A stretch of DNA of 64,000 nucleotides. Source: Acetobacter garciniae (GTDB lineage Bacteria; Pseudomonadota; Alphaproteobacteria; Acetobacterales; Acetobacteraceae). The stretch covers positions 124,001 to 188,000 of the forward strand of contig NZ_JAFVMH010000006.1 in NCBI RefSeq assembly GCF_017377735.1, written 5' to 3'. Shown here one piece after another: positions 1-8,534 of this stretch (positions within the stretch are counted from its first letter, which is position 1; the number at the start of each line of letters is the position of its first letter). Position numbers and translations under genes: made by a program. The notes under the pieces were generated by a model. That model saw nothing but the letters and a program-made list of their open reading frames with translations. It ran no database searches and was not told the origin of the DNA.

Positions 1-122
1 GAAGTGACGGGCCTGATTTACGGCGGGGTTACGGCATCACCCCACCCGTGTCAAGAAACTTCGTGCCGACAGGTTCCCCAACGGACGCCCCGATCGATAC
101 CCCAAGGGATAGCTCGGCGGGT

Positions 123-917
123 TCAGCCCGCCCGGATCAGTGCCAGAAAGCGCGCGGCGTGCTCCACTTCGGCCTGGATGCTGGCGATACGGTCGGTCAC
201 TTCCGTGTCCTCACCCCATATGGCCATCTGGGCGCGTTCGTCCAGGGTGGCGCAGGCTACCAGTTCGCCCGGCGTGCCCGCATCCCTGAGCAATGCGAGC
301 CCCAGCACCAGACTGCCCAGTGCCGGAACTGCCACGCCAAGGGCCGCCAGTTCACCCAGATCCAGCGCCTCCAGCGCCGCACCGAGTGCTTGCACCGTCT
401 CGGCGGGCTGGCAAATGGGCATGACGCCGGATGTCACGCGCAGTTCCACACCAAATGCCCGTTCCAGCCACTGCGTCCATGGATCCCACGCGGCAGCCTG
501 CTGGGCCGCAAGGCGGGGATTCGCTCCGTCGCGGTAGCAGAGCAGGTCGCTTTCCACGTAGGCCAGAAGGCTGGAAACCACGCCTTCGCGCGAGGCGGGA
601 ATGCGCTCGATCATGGAGCCCGCGATCCCTGTCAGCGGCAGGTCGGCGGGGGTGAAATACCCTTCCCCCGCCTGCCCGGCCTCCTGCCATTCGGCCGCCA
701 GTGCCTGCGCCAGCGCGTGGGAGGGCACGCATAATGCCGCCTTGCCGGGCAGGCGCACGCTGCGCCCGTCCAGTTGCACGGCAAAGCCGGTGGGGGTGCC
801 AGCGGGGGACAGGCTTTCGGGCAGGGCCTCGGGCACTACACTCACCTGTTTCCAGAACCGCTTGCGCCCTGCCTGCTGGCGCGGGGGCATCTGCCCCGAA
901 GGGGGGGGAGCACTCAT
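123..917 (-). CDS. ATP12 family F1-ATPase assembly chaperone
   Basis: This 264-residue protein belongs to the ATP12 family, which binds the F1 alpha subunit during assembly of ATP synthase. The family signature is visible as 'YRDGANPRLAAQQAAAWDP' near residues 147-165, followed by a hydrophobic helical C-terminal half, as expected for the mitochondrial/alphaproteobacterial proteins. No signal peptide or membrane segment is seen, so it should be cytoplasmic. Its ATG overlaps the stop of the upstream AsmA-like gene as ATGA, so the two are translationally coupled. It is the last gene of a minus-strand run from ubiA. Family assignment is confident; alphaproteobacterial members are less studied than mitochondrial Atp12. 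Confidence 0.88.
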   Translation of the reverse strand: MSAPPPSGQMPPRQQAGRKRFWKQVSVVPEALPESLSPAGTPTGFAVQLDGRSVRLPGKAALCVPSHALAQALAAEWQEAGQAGEGYFTPADLPLTGIAGSMIERIPASREGVVSSLLAYVESDLLCYRDGANPRLAAQQAAAWDPWTQWLERAFGVELRVTSGVMPICQPAETVQALGAALEALDLGELAALGVAVPALGSLVLGLALLRDAGTPGELVACATLDERAQMAIWGEDTEVTDRIASIQAEVEHAARFLALIRAG

Positions 918-3139
918 CGGAACAGCCCCAGCCCGTGCAGCAGGTTCATGACCTTGTCCGCCTTGCTGGCTTTTTTCTCGGGCGCTGCGGGGCCTGCCCC
1001 GCCTTCACGCGCGGCGGACAGCAGGGCCGGGCAGGTGTTCTCGTCCCCCCCTGCCCCATTGCCGCCGATTGTAATGCCGTAGCGCCCGCCGCCATATCCG
1101 GCCTCAAGCGCCGGGCGGGGGTTGGCCAGAGTGCCGGTGACAGCGATGTCGGACGCGGCAGAGGCCCCGCCCAGCAGGACTTGCGGCGCCAGATGCATGT
1201 CCAGCGCCTGCGTGCCCATGGCGATGGTACCGTGCCCGCTCAGCCTGACGATATCGCTCTCGAACCCCAGCAGGTCGATATGGGCCGCGTCATCCGCGAA
1301 CTGCATATGCGTGCCGAAACAGCGGATCGGCATGGAGCCCTTGACCGGCACCTGCGGCCCCAGCAGGGATTTGAGAAAAGCCCCGCTGATGCTGCCATTG
1401 ACGACAGACGCCCCCAGATGCCCCGTAAGGTTGGCCCGCCTGTCCGGCGTGGTGGCCCCCTGCGTGGAGATCGCCCCCACGAACTGCACCGTTCCGCGCA
1501 TGTCCGGCGGCAGGCCGAACCAGCCCTGGATGGCCGCAAGCGGCAGGAAGACGGAATGCGCCTCCAGGGCGATCTGCGGCGTGGGGCCCGACAGGTCGTA
1601 AACCATGCGCCCGGCCTGGGGCGTGCCGTTGCCCTGTGCCGTTACCGGGTCGAACGTCACGCGCGCATTCTGCACCACCACGTGCGAGACAAGCTGCGTC
1701 CAGTCCACGCCCTGCCACTGCACGCTTTGCGCCTGCACATCGGCCGTTGCGTTCACCACCGCAAGGGCTGTGGGAATATCGGGATGGGCGACAAGCCGGC
1801 GTGTATCGGCAATATCGACATGGCCGTTCACCCCCATGGCGGTGAATACCGGCAGGTCGGCCCCCATGGCCACATGGTCCAGCGTGCCATGCCCGTCGAG
1901 CGAGGTGCGCGTGGGGCTGACACCGCCGTGCACCTGCACGCTGGAGCCCCCCTGGCTGAGGGTCAGGTCAACCGGCAGCGTGGCCTGCGGGGCACCGCCG
2001 TCCGTGGCCGCACCCGCCTGCTGGCCCGGCATGGGAACAAAGGCCGCCAGTTGGGCCGCCACTTGCCCCAGCGTGCCCAGCGTGCCGGCCAGGGCAAGGG
2101 GCTGGCCGTTCATCTGCCCGTCCAGCTTGAGTGCGAGCCCATCCGCCGGGCTGGCGGCGTCGGCCGCGGCATTTGCCAACGTGGCCCCGGGCACCCAGCG
2201 GCCCAGATCGAGCTTGCCGGTGCGCACATGCAGCACCTGCACCTGTGGGGCGGCCGCACCATCCGCGCTGTCGGCCCAGGCCAGGTCGAGCGAGATATTC
2301 TGCCCGTCAGGCAGGTTGGCATGCGGGAACAGTTCATTCAGGTCGCGCAACTGACCGACCGAGCCGCCAAACCGCAAAGCCGCCCCGCCTGAGCCCTGGG
2401 CCCCTTTCAGCACGCCGTCCAGATGGGCCAGCCCCGCCGCATGGCCGTCCACCGTATAGGACAGCCGCAACTCGACCGGCAGGGGCGAGCCCGGGGGCAT
2501 AAGCGGGCCGGTATGGCCGGTAATGCCGAACCCGCCCCGCCCCTTTGTGCCGTGAATGTCAAATTGCGGGGCTGTCCCGTCCAGCCCGGCAGCACTCGCC
2601 TTGTCCAGCGCCACCGTGCCGGACAGCCGGCTGATGGCATCGGCCCAGCGCAGGTCGGCCTGACGGATTGTCACATCCGAAATATCGAGGTTCCAGTGCA
2701 TGCCGCCCGATGGGGCATTGCCACCGGGTGTTCCCTGCATATCCGCCTGCCGGGGGGTGAAATGCCAGTCCGCCCGGCCGTCGGCAAAGCGGCGCAGAAC
2801 AATCTTGGGCGCAATCACGCTGATATCGCCAAAGGCGATGCGGTGCGAAAACAGCGGCAGCAAGGCCAGGCGCGCGCGCACCTCGCCCACGGCCAGCATG
2901 TCCACCCCGTCCTGCGCGATGCCGGACAGGCGCACATCCCGCGCCTCCACCCAGGGGTAGGGCAGCAGCCAGACATGCAGCGAGCCTATGCTGGCCTGCC
3001 GCCCGGTCCTGACCTCGATCGCATCGACCAGCCGGGTCTTGAGCCACCCGGCCTCCTGCGTGGCGGAGACAATGCTGCCCCCACCCAGGGCCAGAACCAC
3101 GGCACCGGCCAGCAGGCCGATCTTCCATTTCACACGCAT
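914..3139 (-). CDS. AsmA family protein
   Basis: A 741-residue protein with one N-terminal membrane anchor (residues about 7-27) followed by a long, beta-rich, low-charge region typical of AsmA-like proteins. These anchor in the inner membrane and project into the periplasm; the family is linked to phospholipid transport and outer-membrane homeostasis. The N-terminal block after the anchor ('RLVDAIEVRTGRQASIGSL') matches the AsmA pattern of a short amphipathic stretch followed by a G-R motif. The ATG at 3139 is 28 bases downstream of the pseudouridine synthase stop. The stop overlaps the ATP12 start by 4 bases. Family call is confident; substrate is unknown. Confidence 0.85.
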   Translation of the reverse strand: MRVKWKIGLLAGAVVLALGGGSIVSATQEAGWLKTRLVDAIEVRTGRQASIGSLHVWLLPYPWVEARDVRLSGIAQDGVDMLAVGEVRARLALLPLFSHRIAFGDISVIAPKIVLRRFADGRADWHFTPRQADMQGTPGGNAPSGGMHWNLDISDVTIRQADLRWADAISRLSGTVALDKASAAGLDGTAPQFDIHGTKGRGGFGITGHTGPLMPPGSPLPVELRLSYTVDGHAAGLAHLDGVLKGAQGSGGAALRFGGSVGQLRDLNELFPHANLPDGQNISLDLAWADSADGAAAPQVQVLHVRTGKLDLGRWVPGATLANAAADAASPADGLALKLDGQMNGQPLALAGTLGTLGQVAAQLAAFVPMPGQQAGAATDGGAPQATLPVDLTLSQGGSSVQVHGGVSPTRTSLDGHGTLDHVAMGADLPVFTAMGVNGHVDIADTRRLVAHPDIPTALAVVNATADVQAQSVQWQGVDWTQLVSHVVVQNARVTFDPVTAQGNGTPQAGRMVYDLSGPTPQIALEAHSVFLPLAAIQGWFGLPPDMRGTVQFVGAISTQGATTPDRRANLTGHLGASVVNGSISGAFLKSLLGPQVPVKGSMPIRCFGTHMQFADDAAHIDLLGFESDIVRLSGHGTIAMGTQALDMHLAPQVLLGGASAASDIAVTGTLANPRPALEAGYGGGRYGITIGGNGAGGDENTCPALLSAAREGGAGPAAPEKKASKADKVMNLLHGLGLFR

Positions 3140-3167
3140 GTGTCTTTACTCCCCCACGGGGCCGGGT

Positions 3168-4151
3168 TCAGCCGCCCCGGCGCACGGATTTGGGTGTGGC
3201 CCCGGCGGTAAAGCCCAGGTCGCGGAATGTCTCGCGCATATGGGCGGGCAGGTCTGCATAAACGATCAGGCGCCCACCTGCGGGGTGCGGCATGTCCAGC
3301 ATGCGGGCATGCAGGTGCAACTGATCGGCAAAGCCTGACGGGTGGGCTGCCTCGCCCCCGTATTTCGGGTCGCCCAGAATAGGTGTGCCCAGCGATTCGC
3401 AATGCACGCGCAACTGATGGGTGCGCCCCGTCAGCGGGGAGAGTTCCACCCATGAGAACTTGCGGGCTGCCGAATCCAGCACCTCGTAGGCGGAACGGGC
3501 CACCTGCGCGTCACGGTCCTTGCGGTCAGCCGCGACCGTAATCGCCCCCGGCCCCGCACCCAGCCGGGCCAGCGGCTGGTCGATCTCGCCCGAAAGCGGG
3601 TCCGGCCTGCCGACCACGACCGCCCAGTAGATCTTCTTGACATCGCGCCCACGGAACGCAGCCGCAAGCTTGGCCGCCACCCCCGGCGTGCGGGCCAGAA
3701 GCAGCAGGCCCGACGTGTCGCGGTCGATCCGGTGCACCAGCCTGGGGCGGGGGTCGTCCGCCTTTTCCCGCAGGCCGTCCAGCATCATGTCCACATGCTT
3801 CGCAATGCCAGGGCCACCCTGCACGGCAAGGCCCGCGGGCTTGTTGAGCACGATGACATGCTGGTCCTGGTAAAGGACCATGGCGCGAATATCGCGCACC
3901 AGCCGTTCGTCCAGCGGGCGCGGCACATCCCGCGCGGGCTTGGCAGCCATGGGAATGGGCGGCACGCGCACGCTCTGCCCGGGCTCGAGCCGGGTGGATG
4001 CCTCCACCCGGCGGCCATCCACACGGATCTGGCCCGTGCGGCACAGTTTCTGCAAGGCACCCTGGGTCAGGTGCGGGTAGTGGCGGCGGAAATAACGGTC
4101 GAGGCGGATATCGGCCTCGTCCTCCGTTACGGTAAGATTGACAACGCTCAT
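3168..4151 (-). CDS. RluA-family 23S rRNA pseudouridine synthase (RluC/RluD type)
   Basis: This protein of 327 residues has an N-terminal S4 RNA-binding domain (about residues 8-70, 'RLDRYFRRHYPHLTQGALQ') and a pseudouridine synthase domain. The catalytic motif 'HRIDRDTSGLLLLART' carries the nucleophilic Asp. Length and S4 domain fit RluC or RluD, which isomerise specific uridines of 23S rRNA; the sequence alone does not decide which. The start at 4151 was chosen because 'MSVVNLTVTEDEADIRLDRY' begins the conserved S4 region; a longer frame upstream would run into rarA. rarA ends 10 bases upstream, so co-transcription is likely. Confidence 0.9.
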   Translation of the reverse strand: MSVVNLTVTEDEADIRLDRYFRRHYPHLTQGALQKLCRTGQIRVDGRRVEASTRLEPGQSVRVPPIPMAAKPARDVPRPLDERLVRDIRAMVLYQDQHVIVLNKPAGLAVQGGPGIAKHVDMMLDGLREKADDPRPRLVHRIDRDTSGLLLLARTPGVAAKLAAAFRGRDVKKIYWAVVVGRPDPLSGEIDQPLARLGAGPGAITVAADRKDRDAQVARSAYEVLDSAARKFSWVELSPLTGRTHQLRVHCESLGTPILGDPKYGGEAAHPSGFADQLHLHARMLDMPHPAGGRLIVYADLPAHMRETFRDLGFTAGATPKSVRRGG

Positions 4152-4161
4152 GCTGCGATAT

Positions 4162-5532
4162 TCACGACTGGCGCCGATCGCGCAAGCGGGCCCATGTTTC
4201 CAGCCTGTGCCGGACCTCGCGTTCATACCCCCTGCCGGTGGGGGTATAGAAGCTCTGCCGCCGCATGCCATCGGGAAAATAATTCTGTCCCGAAAAGCCT
4301 TCCTCGGCATCGTGGTCGTATTCATACCCCTTGCCGTAGCCGATATCCTGCATCAGCTTGGTGGGCGCGTTCAGGATATGTGAGGGCGGCATCAGGCTGC
4401 CTGTGCTGCGCGCCGCACGCCTTGCCGCCCCGTAAGCCTTGTAGACCGCATTCGACTTTGGGGCCGTGGCCAGATGCACGACAAGCTGGGCCAGCGCCAG
4501 TTCCCCCTCGGGCGAGCCCAGGCGTTCATAGGTCTCCCACGCCGCCACCGCCAGCGGCAGGGCGTGCGGGTCGGCCATGCCCACATCCTCGGCCGCGAAG
4601 CGGGTCAGGCGGCGGGCCAGGTAGCGCGGGTCCTCCCCCCCTTCGAGCATGCGGGCAAACCAGTACAACGCCGCATCGGGGTCCGATCCACGCATGGATT
4701 TATGCAGCGCAGAAATGAGGTTGTAATGTTCTTCCCGGTCCCGGTCATACAAAACGGCGCGGCGGGCCAGCAGGCGGGCAAGGGCCTGGGCGTCCAGCGG
4801 CGTATCGGTCTTCAGGCTTAAAATCTGCTCCACCATGTTCAGCAGGTAGCGCCCGTCCCCATCGGCCATGGCGCGCAGCGTGGCCCGTCCATCCTCCGTC
4901 AAAGGCAGGGGGCGGCCTGTTTCTTCCTCCGCGCGGGCCAGCAGGGCCTCAAGTGCGGGGTCGTCCAGCCGGTTGAGCACCATGACCTGGCAGCGCGACA
5001 GCAAAGCGGAATTGAGCGCGAAGGACGGGTTTTCCGTCGTGGCCCCGACCAGCACCACGGTGCCATCTTCCACCACGGGCAGAAAACCATCCTGCTGGGC
5101 GCGGTTGAAACGGTGGATTTCATCCACGAACAGCAAGGTGCCACCCCCGGTCTGGGCCAGCCGGCGGGCGGTATCGAACGCCTTTTTCAAATCGGCCACA
5201 CCCGAAAACACGGCGGATAACTGCACGAAGGTCAGCCCCGCCGCCTGCGCCAGCAGCCGGGCGATGGTGGTCTTGCCGACACCCGGCCCGCCCCACAGGA
5301 TCAGGCTGGCGAGCGAGCCGCGTTCGAGCATGCGGGTCAGCGCGCCATCGGGGCCCAGCAGGTGGCCCTGGCCCACGACATCCGCCAGCCTGTTGGGGCG
5401 CAGCCGATCGGCCAGCGGCTGCGTGGGGGCGGGCCTGCCCCCACCACCGCCAGCGGAAGCTCCCCCGGCAGGCGGGGCCGCCTGGCCGAAAAGGTCGCCC
5501 CCCATCATAGGATTGTCATGCCCTGCGGCCAT
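4162..5532 (-). CDS. rarA: Replication-associated recombination protein A (RarA/MgsA AAA+ ATPase)
   Basis: A 456-residue AAA+ ATPase related to clamp loaders that acts at stalled replication forks. Walker A is 'GGPGVGKTTIARLLA', Walker B with the family-specific extension is 'LLFVDEIHRFNRAQQD', and sensor 1 is 'GATTENPSF'. The C-terminal tetramerisation region ends with the characteristic 'DHDAEEGFSGQNYFPDG'. The N terminus has a Gly/Ala/Pro-rich linker before 'RPNRLADVVGQGHLLG'; translation could start at 5532 or at one of the Met codons at 5508/5505 ('MMGGDLFG'). Downstream lies the pseudouridine synthase gene with a 10-base gap. Confidence 0.94.
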   Translation of the reverse strand: MAAGHDNPMMGGDLFGQAAPPAGGASAGGGGGRPAPTQPLADRLRPNRLADVVGQGHLLGPDGALTRMLERGSLASLILWGGPGVGKTTIARLLAQAAGLTFVQLSAVFSGVADLKKAFDTARRLAQTGGGTLLFVDEIHRFNRAQQDGFLPVVEDGTVVLVGATTENPSFALNSALLSRCQVMVLNRLDDPALEALLARAEEETGRPLPLTEDGRATLRAMADGDGRYLLNMVEQILSLKTDTPLDAQALARLLARRAVLYDRDREEHYNLISALHKSMRGSDPDAALYWFARMLEGGEDPRYLARRLTRFAAEDVGMADPHALPLAVAAWETYERLGSPEGELALAQLVVHLATAPKSNAVYKAYGAARRAARSTGSLMPPSHILNAPTKLMQDIGYGKGYEYDHDAEEGFSGQNYFPDGMRRQSFYTPTGRGYEREVRHRLETWARLRDRRQS

Positions 5533-5655
5533 ACCCTGCGCGCCTATCCTTCAAGCTATCTGTCCTGCTCTATATCGCGCCCGGTGGCCGGTTTTTCCAG
5601 ACCACTGCGCGCCATCTTTCCCTGTTGAGGACTTTACCCTATTGGGAATCGGCCC

Positions 5656-6351
5656 CTACTGGGGATCGGCCGGCGGCACGAACAGGCTGGCGGGCAGGTC
5701 GCCCCCTTCATGCACATCGAACAACGTCACCTGGGTCTGGCGGCCCTGCGCGTCCACCACGCTCCATGACCGCAGGGCCACCGGTTTTTCATAGAACACC
5801 AGTGTCAGCGTGCCATCGCCGGGGGAGGACGTGCGTGTCAGCGTGACCTGTACGAAACCCTGGGCGTGCTGGAAGTCGGTTACCGTCACATCGTCCGAAA
5901 GGCTGACATGCTGGCGCAGCAGCAGGCCAAGCGGCGTGCGCTCCATGGGAATGACGGTTGTCTGGTCCAACTGGTTATCGCGGAACACCACCTTGCCGTC
6001 GGTCGCCACCAGCAGCAGGGGGGATGGCGCATCATAGGCCAGGCGCATCTGGCCGGGCCGCTTCATCCACACCGTGCCGGTGGTGCGCTTGCCATTGGCA
6101 TCGATCTGCTGGATGCGCGCCTGGAAGGTGGGGGAGCGGTTCAGGGCCTGTTCGATCTTTTGCAGCCATGCCCTGTCCGCACTGGAAAGAGATGCGGCCT
6201 GCGGTGCTGCGGACGCGCCCGCCTGCATGCCCGCCTGCGGTTGTTCGGACCCCGGCCCTGCCTGCGCGAATGCCTGCCGGGCAGGTGCCGCACCCCCAAG
6301 GGCAGCCAAGGTAACGCACAAGGGCAGGACAGCGCGGAAAACGGATTTCAT
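5656..6351 (-). CDS. lolA: Outer-membrane lipoprotein carrier protein LolA
   Basis: A 231-residue periplasmic protein of the LolA fold, which ferries lipoproteins from LolCDE to the outer membrane. The start at 6351 gives a classical signal peptide ('MKSVFRAVLPLCVTLAALGG', cleavage near 'AFAQ'). The mature part shows the LolA signature: 'FQARIQQIDANGKRTTGTVW' followed by 'RPGQMRLAYDAP', 'DNQLDQTTVIPMERTPLGLLL' and a C-terminal 'WSVVDAQGRQTQVTLFDV'. A longer frame upstream is rejected because it would bury the signal peptide. It sits between ubiA and rarA in the same orientation with gaps of about 120 bases. Confidence 0.88.
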   Translation of the reverse strand: MKSVFRAVLPLCVTLAALGGAAPARQAFAQAGPGSEQPQAGMQAGASAAPQAASLSSADRAWLQKIEQALNRSPTFQARIQQIDANGKRTTGTVWMKRPGQMRLAYDAPSPLLLVATDGKVVFRDNQLDQTTVIPMERTPLGLLLRQHVSLSDDVTVTDFQHAQGFVQVTLTRTSSPGDGTLTLVFYEKPVALRSWSVVDAQGRQTQVTLFDVHEGGDLPASLFVPPADPQ

Positions 6352-6468
6352 CGGCACGGCAACTCGTATCGGGCTATCAGGCCAGGGCGGGACAGAACGC
6401 CCCGCCAGCCTGGGGGCGGAAGGGCTCAACACTAGGGTATTTCACGCCAGGCGAACAGCCCGGCGCCA

Positions 6469-7377
6469 TCAGGGGTGCAGCAGCCCCGCCACCAGGGCAA
6501 GGGCCACGGCCAGCCCCACCTCGCGGTTGGCGCGGAACTGGCGCAGGCAGGCGGCGGGATTGGCCGGGTCCAGCCCCGCCACCTGCCGGGCCAGCAGCGC
6601 CAGCGGCAAAAGCAGAACGGGCCAGAACAGCCACGAAACCCCGGCCAGAATGGCGGCAAGAGCAAGGAACAGGGCAGCCACCCCGTAACAGGCCGCAAGG
6701 AACGGCCGGGCCCGCCCCACCATCAGCCGGGATGTGGATTTAACGCCGATCCGCGCATCATCCTCCATGTCCTGGAAGCCGTAAATCGTATCGAAGCCAA
6801 GCTGCCAGGCGATGGTTGCGGCATATAGCGCCGCCTGCGCCCAGGACAGGGCCCCAGCCGCTGCCGCATAGCCCATGGGCGCGCCAAAGCCGAAGGTAAA
6901 GCCCATGACAAGCTGGGGCCACCACGTATAGCGCTTGGCCAGCGGGTAGAACGCCACCAGCACAAGCGATGACACCCCCAGCAGGCAGGACAGAAGGTTG
7001 AGCTGCACCAGCACCCCAAGCCCCGCCAGCAGCAACAGCGCCAGGAACGCCGTGGCCTGCTTCATGCTCAGCGCGCCACTGGCCAGTGGCCGGCCGGCAG
7101 TGCGCGCCACCTGGCGGTCTATGTCGCGGTCCCACATGTCGTTGACCACGCAGCCCGCCGCCCGCATGACCAGGCTGCCGATCCCGAACAGCACGATCAG
7201 CCTGACCCGTTCGAAGGGAGCGACACCCTGGGGTAGCAGGATACCCCATATGCCCGGCAGCCACAGCAGCCATGTGCCGATCGGCCGGTCAAGCCGGGCC
7301 AGCAGCACATAGGCCTGCATGGAAGGCGGCAGGCGGGCGATCCAGCCCGTAACCCTGATATCGGTATGTCTGATCAT
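6469..7377 (-). CDS. ubiA: 4-hydroxybenzoate polyprenyltransferase
   Basis: A 302-residue integral membrane prenyltransferase that attaches the polyprenyl tail to 4-hydroxybenzoate in ubiquinone biosynthesis. Both Asp-rich prenyl-diphosphate motifs are visible: 'NDMWDRDIDRQVART' (NDxxDxxxD) and 'DMEDDARIGVKST', separated by hydrophobic helices. The start at 7377 ('MIRHTDIRVTGWIARLPPSM') places the conserved 'RLDRPIGTWLLWLPG' about 30 residues in, as in other UbiA proteins; upstream codons are not family-like. It is the first gene of the minus-strand run. ubiH at 60.4 kb works in the same pathway. Confidence 0.93.
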   Translation of the reverse strand: MIRHTDIRVTGWIARLPPSMQAYVLLARLDRPIGTWLLWLPGIWGILLPQGVAPFERVRLIVLFGIGSLVMRAAGCVVNDMWDRDIDRQVARTAGRPLASGALSMKQATAFLALLLLAGLGVLVQLNLLSCLLGVSSLVLVAFYPLAKRYTWWPQLVMGFTFGFGAPMGYAAAAGALSWAQAALYAATIAWQLGFDTIYGFQDMEDDARIGVKSTSRLMVGRARPFLAACYGVAALFLALAAILAGVSWLFWPVLLLPLALLARQVAGLDPANPAACLRQFRANREVGLAVALALVAGLLHP

Positions 7378-7695
7378 GCTCGGCACGCTGCTATGGGCTC
7401 CCGGCTGGCGGAAAAACAAGGTCCGCTGTCTATGCCACAAAGCGGGCCGCGCCATAAGCACCCGAACGCCCGGCCCTGCCATGGCGAGCGGGTACCCTGC
7501 CACCCTGGCCTTGCGGCCCGCACCACCATGCGGGGGCCCGCGGCAGGTGCAAAGACCTGGGACAAGCACGTTCCATCAATGGCTTCGCCCAGGGTGCCTG
7601 CGTGGCTGCTCTTGGCAAAGACGGGGCTTTCGTGCCTAAACAGGGCCCAGCATTGCTTTGTCATCCTCCAGCCCTGGCCCCCGATTACGTCCGAC
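7378..7695. other. Divergent intergenic region ubiA / rsmE
   Basis: A 318-base gap between two outward-facing genes. It must hold both promoters, but I could not pick convincing -35/-10 pairs. No RNA gene, repeat or start-plus-RBS small ORF stands out. Frames that run through it on both strands are extensions of ubiA and rsmE and have no family similarity. Confidence 0.5.
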
Positions 7696-8472
7696 ATGAC
7701 CGATATTATCCTTCTCCCGCGCCTTTTCATGGCACCTGACGCGCTGCCCGTGGCCCAGCCCGGGGCCACCTGCGCCATGCAGGCCGACCATGCGCGTTAC
7801 CTGGGCACGGTGCTGCGCCGCCAGCCGGGGGATGAGGTGCGGCTGTTCAACGCGGTGGCGGGGGAATGGCGGGCCAGCATTGTGCATATCCGCAAGGACC
7901 GGGGCGAATTCCGGCTTGAACGCCCCCTGCGCGCCCCTTCCCCCGTGCCGGGGCTGAAACTGGCCTTCGCCCTGCTCAAGCGCGATGCGACCGACCTGGT
8001 CCTGCGCATGGGCACGGAACTGGGGGTGAGCGAATTCCTGCCCGTCATGACGGAACGCACGAACACCCACCGCATTAACCCGCAAAGGCTGTGCGCAATC
8101 GCCACGGAAGCGGCGGAACAATGCGAACGCCTTGACGTACCGCATGTGGCACAGCCACAGTCCCTCGCCGCCCTGCTGGGTGGCTGGCCGCAGACGAGCA
8201 GGCTGTTCACCGCCATGGAACGCATGGACATGCGTGAAGGGGGCGCCGACAGGACGGGGCTTCACCCCTTGCGCGACGCACAACCGGGAGACGGGCTGCT
8301 GGTCGGCCCCGAAGGCGGGCTGAGCGAGGCGGAATGCCAGCTTCTGCTCAACCGTCCGTTCGTGGTTCCCGTATCGCTCGGCCCGCTTATTCTACGGGCC
8401 GATACCGCCGTGGCCGCGGGCCTGGCCCTTATGGGGGACGGGTTGCGTTCAGGCATTGTTTTGTCACAATAG
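7696..8472 (+). CDS. rsmE: 16S rRNA (uracil-1498-N3)-methyltransferase RsmE
   Basis: A 258-residue SPOUT methyltransferase that makes m3U1498 in 16S rRNA. The C-terminal trefoil-knot motifs are clear: 'LLVGPEGGLSEAE' and 'VSLGPLILRADTAVAAGLAL'. The middle has the family block 'LKLAFALLKRDATDLVLRMGTELGVSEFLPV', and the N-terminal PUA-like domain has 'HARYLGTVLRRQPGDEVRLF'. The ATG at 7696 ('MTDIILLPRLF') is chosen because it begins at the conserved 'PRLF' and the long upstream frame is unlike any RsmE. gshA follows 62 bases downstream. Confidence 0.93.
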   Translation: MTDIILLPRLFMAPDALPVAQPGATCAMQADHARYLGTVLRRQPGDEVRLFNAVAGEWRASIVHIRKDRGEFRLERPLRAPSPVPGLKLAFALLKRDATDLVLRMGTELGVSEFLPVMTERTNTHRINPQRLCAIATEAAEQCERLDVPHVAQPQSLAALLGGWPQTSRLFTAMERMDMREGGADRTGLHPLRDAQPGDGLLVGPEGGLSEAECQLLLNRPFVVPVSLGPLILRADTAVAAGLALMGDGLRSGIVLSQ

Positions 8473-8534
8473 CGTATTGGATTTGCCTGGCTTCTTGACG
8501 GCCGGGGCTTTTTTTCAAGGATAAGATAAGCCAG